Shown here: positions 9,319 through 17,800 of the stretch, in pieces
Layout of the letters: each line of letters starts with the position of its first letter
Position numbering within the stretch: the first letter of the stretch is position 1
Assembly: GCA_022711595.1 (NCBI GenBank)
Contig: JAKLET010000003.1
Coordinates: 124,001 to 188,000 of the forward strand
Direction: 5' to 3'
DNA length: 64,000 bases
Origin: Deltaproteobacteria bacterium
GTDB taxonomy: Bacteria > Desulfobacterota > Syntrophorhabdia > Syntrophorhabdales > Syntrophorhabdaceae
Program-made: the position numbers and the translations under genes
Notes under the pieces: model-generated
Told to the model about the DNA's origin: nothing
Seen by the model: only the letters and a program-made list of their open reading frames with translations
Database searches by the model: none

Positions 9319-10078
9319 TTTTAAAGAAAAGGTCGTAACCTAATTTTATGATGAGGCAGGAGACGACGATGAGGAAAAAAACCCTCACGAAGCGGCTTCC
9401 TTTCAGTATGGCGAGCCTGGTTCCTGCCACGGCGCCGAGGATATTGCACAGGGCCATGAATATTGCAGTTTTGTAGAGAATATTATCCGTGGCGGCAAAG
9501 TACAGGACGGCTGAGAGGTTTGTAGCGAAATTGATCACCTTCGATGATGCGGAAGCGGCGAGGAAACTGAAACCGAACATGCCGATGAACACAAAGATGA
9601 GAAAACTCCCCGTACCCGGACCGAAAAATCCGTCGTAAAAACCAAGCACCGCGCCTGTGGCGACACTGACGAAGGACCGTTTGACGCCATCGAGTTTCGG
9701 TGCATGGAGAGAACCGAAGTCTTTCTTGATGAAGGTGTAGATAGCGATTGCGATGAGCATGAAGAGGACGAGGGGCCTCATGACGGCGGGGTTCATGAGA
9801 GTAACGGTCCTGGCACCCAGAAACGAGAAAAGGAGCGCCGCCATCGTGGCTGGCATGGTCGACCTCCAGTCTATGCGGATGTGTCTGGCATACTGGAGCG
9901 TCGCGATCGATGTTCCTGCGATGGAGGCAAGTTTGTTCGTGCCGAAGAGTGCTGCCACCGGAAGGCCGGGAAGTACGATAAAGAGCGCCGGCAATTGAAT
10001 GAGGCCACCCCCTCCCGCAACGGAATCGATGAGGCCCGCGAGAAAGGCAAAAAAGCAAAGAATGGCTGTTTCTATCAA
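9314..10078 (-). CDS. TSUP-family (TauE/SafE) membrane permease
   Basis: 254 residues, about eight hydrophobic segments. The family signature GLIDSVAGGGGLIQLPAL is at residues ~15-32, and its pseudo-repeat GFYDGFFGPGTGSFLIF is at ~145-161. TSUP proteins move sulfite, sulfoacetate or related anions across the inner membrane; the substrate cannot be told from the sequence. The start is TTG at 10078 with GAGAGG just upstream. The final Arg codon and TAG stop come from the adjacent A repeat. Confidence 0.85.
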   Translation of the reverse strand: MIETAILCFFAFLAGLIDSVAGGGGLIQLPALFIVLPGLPVAALFGTNKLASIAGTSIATLQYARHIRIDWRSTMPATMAALLFSFLGARTVTLMNPAVMRPLVLFMLIAIAIYTFIKKDFGSLHAPKLDGVKRSFVSVATGAVLGFYDGFFGPGTGSFLIFVFIGMFGFSFLAASASSKVINFATNLSAVLYFAATDNILYKTAIFMALCNILGAVAGTRLAILKGSRFVRVFFLIVVSCLIIKLGYDLFFKR

Positions 10079-10098
10079 TCAACCTCTCGGTGAATGCG

Positions 10099-10139
10099 AA
10101 ACACCCTCCGTTTACCATGAACGTTTCCGGAGGGTGTTT
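10099..10139 (-). terminator. Terminator downstream of ilvE
   Basis: Twelve-base perfect inverted repeat AAACACCCTCCG / CGGAGGGTGTTT with a 17-base loop. It ends in a T-run on the minus strand about 20 bp beyond the ilvE stop. Confidence 0.75.
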
Positions 10140-10158
10140 TGTGAGCGGCAGCGGTATT

Positions 10159-11220
10159 TCAGAGCACAAGGCACCAACCGAAGGGATCGGCCTTCTCGCC
10201 GTACTGCATACCGGTGATCTCGTCGTAGAGCCGTTGTGAAACCGGTCCGATCTCACCGTTGTGGATGGTGATCGTGTTGTCATTGTGCTGGATCCAGCCG
10301 ACAGGTGAAATAACGGCTGCGGTCCCGGTACCGAAAACCTCCTGGAGACGTTCTTTCTTTGCTTCCGACATGACCTCGTCGATGGTGATCTTTCTTTCTT
10401 CCAGGGGGAGCCCCCAGTGTTTTGCCAGCGAGATGACGGAGTTGCGCGTGACGCCGGGAAGTATGGAGCCTTCAAGGGGCGGTGTCACAAGCGTGCCGTC
10501 TATAACGAACATGATGTTCATCGTCCCTACTTCTTCAATGTAGCGGTTCTCGATGCCGTCAAGCCAGAGGACCTGCGTGAAACCTTTCTTTTTCGCGACC
10601 TCTCCTGGATAGAGGGAGGCGGCATAGTTTGCGGGTGTTTTAACAGCCCCCAGCCCGCCCTTGACGGCACGGACGAATTCCCCCGAAGTGATGAGCTTGA
10701 CAGGGTTGAGCCCTTCCTTGTAATAAGCCCCGACAGGCGAAGCGATGATCATAAACCGGTACGTGTAGGAAACCCGGACGCCAAGGAAGTTGTCCGTTGC
10801 GAAGACGAATGGCCTGATGTATAGCGAACAGCCTCGTTTTTCCGGAACCCAGGCATGGTCCAGTTCCACAAGTTTCTTAATGCCTTCCAGAAAGAGTTCG
10901 TATGAGATGGCGGGTATGCACATGCGTTCGCACGACATGTTATGGCGTTCATGGTTCTTATCGGGCCTGAAGAGCCTTATCTTTCCATCGATCCCGCGAA
11001 ATGCCTTGAGCCCTTCGAATACAGCCTGACCATAGTGGAGCGTAGAAAGGGCGGGGTACATCTTCATCGGGCCGTATGGTTCGATGTGAGGTGTGCCCCA
11101 TTTACCGTTTTCGTAGTCCACGAAATACATATGATCGGAGAAATGGACACCGAACTCGAGGTTGTCGAAATCCACCTCGTTCCTTGTGGTTTTTTTGCTT
11201 TTTCTGACGCTTATCTTCAC
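10159..11220 (-). CDS. ilvE: Branched-chain amino acid aminotransferase
   Basis: 353 residues, a fold-type IV PLP aminotransferase of the long (BCAT type II) form. The catalytic lysine is in GLGAVKTPANYAAS, the cofactor loop is LDGIENRYIEEVGTMNIMF, and TPPLEGSILPGVTRNS is the phosphate-binding signature. It interconverts Val, Leu and Ile with their 2-oxo acids. It starts with GTG at 11220, with AGAGGA six bases before. A DUF3617 gene ends 16 bp upstream on the same strand, and a hairpin terminator follows the stop. Confidence 0.93.
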   Translation of the reverse strand: MKISVRKSKKTTRNEVDFDNLEFGVHFSDHMYFVDYENGKWGTPHIEPYGPMKMYPALSTLHYGQAVFEGLKAFRGIDGKIRLFRPDKNHERHNMSCERMCIPAISYELFLEGIKKLVELDHAWVPEKRGCSLYIRPFVFATDNFLGVRVSYTYRFMIIASPVGAYYKEGLNPVKLITSGEFVRAVKGGLGAVKTPANYAASLYPGEVAKKKGFTQVLWLDGIENRYIEEVGTMNIMFVIDGTLVTPPLEGSILPGVTRNSVISLAKHWGLPLEERKITIDEVMSEAKKERLQEVFGTGTAAVISPVGWIQHNDNTITIHNGEIGPVSQRLYDEITGMQYGEKADPFGWCLVL

Positions 11221-11236
11221 GGCCGGTCCTCTTGTT

Positions 11237-11677
11237 TTATTTTTTCGTTGCCGGGCATGGCCCCAGACGTTTTCCGCTCATTTTTGTTGTGATCTCCTGG
11301 GGTTTTGCACCCTTGCCGGTGATGGTCGTTTTGGTTGTCCCATCGAAGCTGTCGCCTTTATAGGTGATCGAGCCCTTGCCTTCAATGGTACCGTCCTTTT
11401 CTTTACAGACCATCGTCCAGGTCACCGTGTCCCCGCTTACTTTTTGATCGACCATCTTGCAGTTCGATTTGGGGTCCTTGTTCTGCGGGACACTTTCTTT
11501 TTTGGTGAGGCACTGTTTCATTACGTTGGCCGGTATCTTGCCGGGCATCCCCTTCATCTCTGTTTTTGTTGTGATCTCCCAGAGCCCGTCTTTCATGTTG
11601 GGTTCCGCGGCGTGTGAAGCGGTGAGCCACATCAGCGCGAGAACAATGACCAGTGCTGCAAAAATACCCCGTTTCAT
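11237..11677 (-). CDS. Exported DUF3617 family protein
   Basis: 146 residues. A signal peptide (residues 1-23, ending in SHA-AEP) precedes a domain with the DUF3617 pattern: DGLWEITTKTEMKGMPGKIP, a cysteine pair around KQCLTKKE and NCKM, then repeated strands ending GPC. It is probably periplasmic. The biochemical role of the family is unknown. AGGAGG lies four bases before the ATG. It is followed closely by ilvE, though a functional link is not apparent. Confidence 0.8.
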   Translation of the reverse strand: MKRGIFAALVIVLALMWLTASHAAEPNMKDGLWEITTKTEMKGMPGKIPANVMKQCLTKKESVPQNKDPKSNCKMVDQKVSGDTVTWTMVCKEKDGTIEGKGSITYKGDSFDGTTKTTITGKGAKPQEITTKMSGKRLGPCPATKK

Positions 11678-11753
11678 GTAACCTCCTGTTTTTTTCCGGA
11701 TGGTGTTGATACGGAAAAAAATATCATTAATAAAGCGGTCGGGTCAAATTAAA

Positions 11754-11773
11754 AAAACAGTTTCGACTGTTTC
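11754..11773 (-). terminator. Possible short hairpin terminator
   Basis: On the minus strand, AAACAGT-CGAA-ACTGTTT is followed by more T. It lies ~80 bp upstream of the minus-strand DUF3617 gene and no minus-strand gene ends there, so it may act as an attenuator or be chance. Related AACTGTT/AACAGTT segments occur at ~11823 and ~11877. Confidence 0.3.
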
Positions 11774-11902
11774 ACCATCAAAGGCAAATGAAAAGGCGGT
11801 AAAAAAAGTTTTATGAGGGTCCAACTGTTCAAGCAAAATCTTTTCCGGAATAAAAATGAAAAAGATCTTTGTACTGAAACAGTTGAAAATGTCTTTAATC
11901 GC

Positions 11903-11931
11903 TTGTCCCTGCTGGCCTCATGAGTTAGAAT
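11903..11931 (+). promoter_or_regulatory. Promoter of the exported 160-residue protein
   Basis: TTGTCC at 11903-11908 and TAGAAT at 11926-11931 are separated by 17 bp. The start codon at 11972 follows ~40 bp later, behind AAGGAG. Confidence 0.55.
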
Positions 11932-11971
11932 AGATCTGCCAGCCCATTCTTTTGTGAAGAAGGAGACATGT

Positions 11972-12454
11972 ATGAAGAGAGCCGGTCTTTTTGTTGCCAC
12001 GATACTGTCTACCCTTATCTTTTGTTCCGTGATTATTTTGCCGTTGTACGGGCAGGAGGGGAAGCAGGATTTCAGCACCCTGTACAGGAATTATTTCAAG
12101 ACGATCATTGACGGGAATTATTCCGGAGCGTGGGATGGTTTGACCGGTGAAAGCAAGCTCGCTTTAGCCAGGCTTATAGCCCGTGAAGCAAAGATCGAAC
12201 CCTCAAGGGCCCTCCAGATGCTCAATGATAATGAACAGGGCGTCAGGGACGAGTATTTCAAGGCCTTCCGGGAGAACATCCGGGAAATTCTGGACAATCT
12301 CTATGAAAAAGGCAAATACACCATCAGGAGCACAGGCGCGGAGTTTGCCGTTATTACCATCGAGATCGAGAACGAACCGAAGGACTTCAAGATCCTCAAG
12401 CAGGACGGCAAGTGGAAGGTAAACTTCTTCCAGGATTTGCTGGAAGGAAATTGA
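11972..12454 (+). CDS. Exported protein of unknown function
   Basis: 160 residues from the ATG at 11972, which has AAGGAG six bases before; a GTG at 11954 would start upstream of that site. A signal peptide of ~28 residues ends near LYGQ. The mature part begins FSTLYRNYFKTIIDGNYSGAWDGLT and ends with a strand pair KDFKILKQDGKWKVNFFQDL. This layout resembles DUF4878/NTF2-like lumazine-type domains, in which a substrate-free cone fold carries a final 'DGKWKV' strand. There is no lipobox. Monocistronic between a promoter and a C-type repeat. The function is not recognisable. Confidence 0.65.
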   Translation: MKRAGLFVATILSTLIFCSVIILPLYGQEGKQDFSTLYRNYFKTIIDGNYSGAWDGLTGESKLALARLIAREAKIEPSRALQMLNDNEQGVRDEYFKAFRENIREILDNLYEKGKYTIRSTGAEFAVITIEIENEPKDFKILKQDGKWKVNFFQDLLEGN

Positions 12455-12582
12455 GAAGCGGTTTTTCTGGTTTCTATGGTTTCTTCAGTTTATCTGGTTT
12501 GAATAACAAAAGAAACTGAAGAAACCATAGAAACCAGAAAAACCATAGAAACCAGAAAAACTGAAGAAACCGTATAAACCGT
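12455..12582. repeat. Intergenic palindromic repeat, family C
   Basis: Left arm 12459-12500 uses units like TTTCTGGTTTCTATGG and TTTCTTCAG. The right arm 12508-12580 has the complementary units GAAACCATAGAAACCAG and AAACTGAAG, repeated about twice. It lies between convergent genes and could form alternative long hairpins. The metF stop lies directly beside it. Confidence 0.8.
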
Positions 12583-13500
12583 TCAAGGCCGTGTTCCCAA
12601 TCCGGCCTTGCTGACGATCTCCGGGACCGCCTGTTCCCATTCGATGGCCATGATGTGAATTCCTGCAACACCCTTGATGGCACGCAGCCGTTCGATGGTT
12701 TCAACGCAGATCGAGATGCCTTCCTCCCGGTACTTTTCTTTCGACACGGCGCTCATGCGTTCGATAAGATCGTCGGGAACGTCCATGCCCGGAACGGAGC
12801 CTTTCATGTATCGCGCCATGGCCGGCGACTTCATAGGCGTGACACCTGCAAGTATGAAGGCCTTTTCGTGAAGACCGAGATCGCGGACCATCTCCATCCA
12901 CTGCACAAACTTTTCTACATTGAAGACACACTGCGTCTGAACGAACTGTGCGCCCGCCTTCACCTTTTTCGCGAGGCGCAGCGCCCTTATATCGAAAGGG
13001 TCGGCAAAGGGGTTCTCGACGCAGCCGATAAAAAGGTCCGGTCTGCCCTTGATCTCTTCGCCGCTCAGAAACTTTCCCTCGTCACGCATACCCCTCACCG
13101 TGTCAATGAGCTGAATGGAGTCGATGTCGTAAACATTTTTTGCACCCCTGTGGTCGCCGAAGGACTGGTGGTCCCCGGAGAGGCACAGCACGTTTTTGAT
13201 CCCCAGCGCAGAAGCGCCAAGGATATCGCTCTGGAGCGCTATGCGGTTCCTGTCCCGGACGGTCATCTGGAGGACCGTATCGAATCCCATCTCTTTGAGG
13301 ACCACACAGGCGGCGAGGCTTGACATCCTGACAACGGCGGTCTGGTTGTCGGTGACATTTACGGCATCGACAACGTCTTTCAGGCAGTTGCCTTTTTTCC
13401 TGACGGATTCGGGATCAGCGCCGCGGGGCGGCCCGCACTCGGCCGTCACGGCAAAATGCCCGCCCCTGAGGACCCTCTCCAGGTTACCTGTCGCGGTCAT
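12583..13500 (-). CDS. metF: Methylene-tetrahydrofolate reductase, MetF-type catalytic subunit
   Basis: 305 residues, TIM-barrel MTHFR family: TAECGPPRGADPE near the N-terminus, NVTDNQTAVVRMSS, LSGDHQSFGDH (FAD-binding region), and QTQCVFNVEKF with PMKSPAMARYM in the second half. It lacks the C-terminal regulatory extension of eukaryotic enzymes. The start ATG overlaps the metV stop (ATGA). In acetogens such as Moorella, MetF works in complex with MetV, HdrABC and MvhD. The same set precedes it here, so NADH or ferredoxin-coupled reduction (or oxidation) of methylene/methyl-THF in a Wood-Ljungdahl branch is likely. Confidence 0.9.
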   Translation of the reverse strand: MTATGNLERVLRGGHFAVTAECGPPRGADPESVRKKGNCLKDVVDAVNVTDNQTAVVRMSSLAACVVLKEMGFDTVLQMTVRDRNRIALQSDILGASALGIKNVLCLSGDHQSFGDHRGAKNVYDIDSIQLIDTVRGMRDEGKFLSGEEIKGRPDLFIGCVENPFADPFDIRALRLAKKVKAGAQFVQTQCVFNVEKFVQWMEMVRDLGLHEKAFILAGVTPMKSPAMARYMKGSVPGMDVPDDLIERMSAVSKEKYREEGISICVETIERLRAIKGVAGIHIMAIEWEQAVPEIVSKAGLGTRP

Positions 13501-14165
13501 ATTTTAATATCCTCTCTTACCCTTTTGCGGGGACCTGCGTCGCGCGATGCGGACCAGTCCTTCGGTTTTTCTATATCGAGATATCTGTCGAGTTCTCCGC
13601 GCGCCTTAAGCCGTTCGATAATAAGGTGCCAGGCGCAGGGGGTTTCATTTTTCAATTCGCACAGTCCGCCGTGTGAACCGCCGCAGGGACCGTTCATGAT
13701 GCTCTTGGCGCATCGTGCGACGGGGCAGATCCCGCATGTCCTGTCGAGGACGCAGTCCCCGCAGCCCTGGCAGCGTTCGGACCACACGCCGTGCTGCTCG
13801 GTTACCCCCATGAAGCGGGTGTTCACGCCAGGCAAGACCGTTTTCTCAGGATAGGTCTCCGCGATGAACTGGACACCGCAGCCGCAGGCGATGGAAAGTA
13901 CGGCATCATAGTCTGCGATAACCGGGGCGAGCGCCTGTGCATATTCGGGATCGCACTGGCGCTCCAATGTCTTTTCGTCGACCTCGACAGGCACGCCGTC
14001 GCCCTGTCTTTTCAAACGGATCTGCGAGGCGAGGAGTGCAACCTCTTTTGTTCCTCCGACGGCACAAACGGTGACGCATTCGTTGCACCCGATGAGGAGT
14101 ATCCTCCCGTAGGGGGCGATCATGTTAATGATCTCATTGAATGGTTTCCTGTCGGCAACGATCAT
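13497..14165 (-). CDS. metV: MetV, iron-sulfur/zinc partner of methylene-THF reductase
   Basis: 222 residues. The N-terminal half has CNECVTVC and CGCGVQF. The C-terminal half carries CQGCGDC, CGICPVARC and the MTHFR_C signature NGPCGGSHGG-LCE with CAWHLIIERL. This is the MetV type that accompanies MetF in acetogens, where it is thought to pass electrons from the Hdr/Mvh part to the MetF flavin. AAAGGAG sits six bases before the ATG. metF overlaps its stop by 4 bp, while a 146-bp repeat-containing gap separates it from mvhD upstream. Confidence 0.88.
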   Translation of the reverse strand: MIVADRKPFNEIINMIAPYGRILLIGCNECVTVCAVGGTKEVALLASQIRLKRQGDGVPVEVDEKTLERQCDPEYAQALAPVIADYDAVLSIACGCGVQFIAETYPEKTVLPGVNTRFMGVTEQHGVWSERCQGCGDCVLDRTCGICPVARCAKSIMNGPCGGSHGGLCELKNETPCAWHLIIERLKARGELDRYLDIEKPKDWSASRDAGPRKRVREDIKI

Positions 14166-14204
14166 ATCGAACTCCTTTGGCAGCAGGCAGCAGGTGTTTC
14201 CCTG

Positions 14205-14330
14205 ATCCCTTTGGTTTCTCTTGTTTCTTTGGTTTGTTCAGTTTCTTTGGTTAATAAAACCAGACAAACCAGACAAACTGAAGAAACAATGTTTTTTCCA
14301 TAACCCATGACCTATAACCTATCACCCGTT
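14205..14330. repeat. Intergenic palindromic repeat, families C and A
   Basis: A C-type left arm at 14210-14250 (TTTGGTTTCTCTTGTTTC) faces a right arm at 14255-14287 (ACCAGACAAACCAGAC). A family A block follows at 14298-14330 (CCATAACCCATGACC). On the minus strand the A block encodes the last residues and the TAG stop of mvhD. Unusually, this copy lies inside an apparent operon (mvhD to metV). Confidence 0.8.
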
Positions 14331-14746
14331 TTCTTAACTGTTTTTATCGGATTTGGCCCCAGCTTCCGGACTCTTTCTGTGATCTCCCGGGTCACCTGCG
14401 CGAACCTTCTGCCGTCCGCGGAGGACAGGTTATACATCTCGAGGCGTTCTCCCCCGATGCCCGCTTCATCAAGGAGCACCCGTGTGTATTCGACACGCTT
14501 GCGCGCCCTTATGTTGCCCGTCATGAAATGGCAATCCCCTTCAAGGCACCCCACGAGGCAGACGCCGTCCGCTCCTCCTTCGAAGGCCTGCAGGATATGG
14601 ATGGCATCGACCCTGCCCGTACAGGGGACCTTGACGATCTTTACCGATGCCGGGTAGGAAAGCCTCATCGAACCTGCCAGGTCCGCCGCGGTATAACCTC
14701 AGTATTCACAGCAAAAAGCGATGATCTGCGGATTAAAATACTGCAT
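14312..14746 (-). CDS. mvhD: MvhD/FlpD-type [2Fe-2S] subunit, selenoprotein (in-frame TGA)
   Basis: 144 residues when the TGA at 14699-14701 is read as selenocysteine (Sec, residue 16). The start is the ATG at 14744-14746 with AGAGGAAAG before it. The N-terminus reads QIIAFCCEY-Sec-GYTAADLAGSMR. Ordinary MvhD proteins have Cys at that place, one of the cluster ligands, and the downstream sequence continues the family (IVKVPCTGRVD, GADGVCLVGCLEGDCHF, RVEYTRVLLDEAGI). A start after the TGA would remove the conserved N-terminal cysteines. A short stem-loop of bacterial SECIS type follows the TGA. MvhD relays electrons to HdrA. It lies between hdrA and metV as in the Moorella MTHFR cluster. Sec in MvhD/VhuD-like proteins is known from methanogens. 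Confidence 0.88.
14670..14684 (-). promoter_or_regulatory. Putative bacterial SECIS element of mvhD
   Basis: Starting 14 bases after the TGA, GGACCT and AGGTTC can pair (one G-U) around the loop GGC. The loop lies ~20 bases after the TGA and begins with G, as in SelB-binding bacterial SECIS hairpins. Confidence 0.55.
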
Positions 14747-14763
14747 TCTTTCCTCTTCTCGTA

Positions 14764-14890
14764 AAGCATGAGGCGTCAGGCGCGAGGAGATAAAGATCAA
14801 TATTGTCAGATCGCTCCCTGCATTTGTGCCCCACGTTTAGCACTGTGTTGTTTTTCTTCTCCTTACGTTTCACGCCTTACGCCTTACGGT
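14764..14890. repeat. Intergenic repeat, family D
   Basis: Left segment 14764-14787 (GCATGAGGCGTCAGGCGCG) and right segment 14864-14890 (CGTTTCACGCCTTACGCC) are imperfect inverted copies of a unit close to GTAAGGCGTGA. It lies between hdrA and mvhD on the minus strand. This is the only D copy noticed in the window. Confidence 0.55.
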
Positions 14891-14894
14891 TTTA

Positions 14895-17800
14895 TTAACG
14901 CTTCACGGTTCTTACCGCTGCCCTCGTTTTTGCGATGATCTGCCTGTCCCGGTAGTGCATGATGTCTATGGCCTTTGCGGGACATTCGGCGGCGCAGCTG
15001 CCGCAGCCCTTGCATTTGCTCGTGTCGATGACGGCCTTCCCTTCGTCGCTTATCACGGGTACGCCGAAGGGGCAGATGCGCACGCATGTCAGGCAGGCGG
15101 CGCATTTTTCCGCGTCGACGGCCGCCACGATACCGCCGACCATAATGGAATCCTTCGCGAGGATCGTTAAGGCCCGCGCCGCCGCTCCCTCGGCCTGGAC
15201 AATGCTCTCGCGTATATTCCTGGGGGAGTGGCAGGCTCCCGCCAGATAGAGACCGTCGGTTGCGAAATCGATGGGTTTCAGTTTCATGTGTGCCTCGAGG
15301 AAGAACCCTTCACGGGTCCTGGGGACCTTGAAGATGCCTGCCAGGACCCCCGTGTCGTTCGGGACCGTGGCGCTTGCCAGTATGACCATGCCGGCCTTGT
15401 ATTCGATGGTTTCGCCGAGAGTGCGGTCTTCACAGCGCACCAGGAGTCCGTCAGCCGACCTTTCGATAACGGGAGGGTTTTCGGGTTTGAAGCGGATGAA
15501 TCGTATCCCCATTGTTCTGGCCAGGGTGTAGTATTTTTCATAGAAGCCGTACGTCATCATATCGCGGAATATAACGGTGATCTCCGTGCGGGGCCAAAGC
15601 TTTTTTAAGGAGATGGCGTTCTTCAGAGCTGTTATGCAGCAGGTCCTGCTGCAGTATTGTCTTTCTTCAACGCGGGAGCCGACACACTGGATCATGGTGC
15701 ATTGATCGACGGGCGGGAGCGTTTTATCGTGAAGTGCCTTCTCGAGCTCCAGCTGTGTCATGACACGTTTATCTTCTCCGTAAAGGTAATGGCCGACGGG
15801 TTTGTATTCGGAGGCGCCCGTGGCCAGGATCGTAATGGCATGCTTGATCTCCATCGGTTCCGTGCGGCCGGCGGCCATGATCTCCGTTATGAAGTTTCCC
15901 TTGAAGCCTTCCGACCCGATGATCTCTGTGTCCGTGTGGACGTGGATGCGGCGGTGACGTCTGACCTTTTCGATCGTGTCAGAGAGGAAACCCTGGATGT
16001 CAATTCCCTCGATAGTATGAAAAATGTTGACGAGGTTCCCCCCGAGCCGCGGCTCTTTTTCGACGAGATACACTATGAAGCCCTGGTCGGCAAGACGAAG
16101 CGCCGAAGTCATGCCGGCAATCCCTCCGCCTGCGACAAGGGCGCTTTTTTCCACGGGCAACATGGACTCCGTGAGCGGTTCGATGTGATGGGCGTTGGCA
16201 ACGGCCATTTTGACAAGGTCCTTGGCTTTTTCCGTCGCGTCGGATCTTTCGTGCATGTGGACCCACGAACACTGGTCCCTGATGTTGGCCATTTCAAAGA
16301 GATATTTGTTCAACCCCGCGTCGCGGATAAGGCTGCGGAAGATAGGTTCATGGGTCCTCGTGGAACAGGAGGCGACGATAACACGGTTGAGCCCTTTCTC
16401 ATAGATGATCTTTTTGATCTTTTCCTGGGTGTCCTGGGAACAGGTGAAGAGATATTCGTCGGCGAAGACGACATTCGGGAGGCCCTGGGCGTAGTTTTTT
16501 ACCTCGGGGACGTTGACGATTCCCCCTATGTTGACGCCGCAGTTGCATATGAATACGCCGATCCTCGGTGCCTGCCCGGCGACGTTTAACTCGTCGGGCA
16601 GGGTGTGTATTTTTATATCGTGCCAGCGCTTATCGGTGAGCTCCAGGGTTGCCTCACAAGCAGCGGCGGAGCCGTCAACGACTGTTTCCGATATGTCCTT
16701 GGGTGATTCTGAACCGCCGCAGACGTATATGCCCTCCCGCGAGGTCACAAGCGGTGAAAGGGGTCCCGTGTCGATGAAACCGTGATCGTTGAGCTTGACG
16801 CCGATGATCCCGGCGAGCCCGCCGAGTTGTTTCGATGGTCTCAGACCGACGGCGAGGACGACGAGATCGAAGGTCTCCGTCGTGACGGTGCCTTCATCGT
16901 CAGTGTAGGTAAGGTCCAGGTCTTTCGTTTGGGGGTGCTCGTAGATCTTGGAGATCGATGACCTTATGTAGCGTATCCCGTATTCCTTCTTCGCGTGCTC
17001 GTAGTGTTCGTCATAGCCCTTACCGAAAGTTCTCGTGTCCATGTAGAAGACCGTGGACTCGATATCGCGGTGGTGCTCCCTTGAGATGATCGCCTCTTCC
17101 ATGGCGAACATGCAGCAGATCGATGAACAATAGGGGTTTTTCGTATTCCTGCTTCCGACACACTGGATGAAGGCGATCTTCTTCGGTATCTTCCCGTCCG
17201 ATGGGCGCATGACAACGGCGCCTGTCGGCCCCGTGGCTGAAAGGACCCTCTCGTAGTCAACGCTGGTGAGCACGTTGGCACAGGAATGGTATCCCAGCTC
17301 TTTCATGTTCGCGGCGTCGAATTCATCAAAACCGCTGGCTATTATGATGCTCCCAACCTCGAGGACTTGTTCCGCGGGGCCCTGGGTGTATTCAACAGCC
17401 TCCGGTTTGCATGATTCCCCGCAGATACCGCAGCCGAGACAGCGCCTGCAGCTCAGGCACCGCCTGGCCTCGGTCACGGCGCTTTTTTCGTCAAGGGTCC
17501 TCACTGTTTCCACGAAGCCGGTGCGTTCCCCGGCGGGCACCCTGGGGATGTTGACACGCGTTCTTTGAGGGACGGGGAAGGGGACCTCGTCGAGTATCTT
17601 GTCGTCCTCCGCGAGGCGCCCCTCAAGGAGATCATACCCTTCGAGGTAACGGATGATGGAGTCTGCGGCCCTTTTCCCCTGGGCTATGGCATCAATGGCG
17701 CTGCGGGGGCCGGTCACCGCGTTTCCCCCGGCGAAGACACCTCTCTGCGTTGTTTCGAGGGAAACCGGGTCTACCTTTATCCTGCCGTCATCATGGCGCT

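Noticed and set aside
11749-12078. 109-codon minus-strand frame over the exported 160-residue protein
   Set aside because: The plus-strand gene has a signal peptide, promoter and ribosome site; the antisense frame has none.
14699-14701. mvhD as a pseudogene or sequencing error because of the in-frame TGA
   Set aside because: The frame is otherwise perfect on both sides, Cys is expected exactly at that codon, a SECIS-like hairpin follows, and selD is present.
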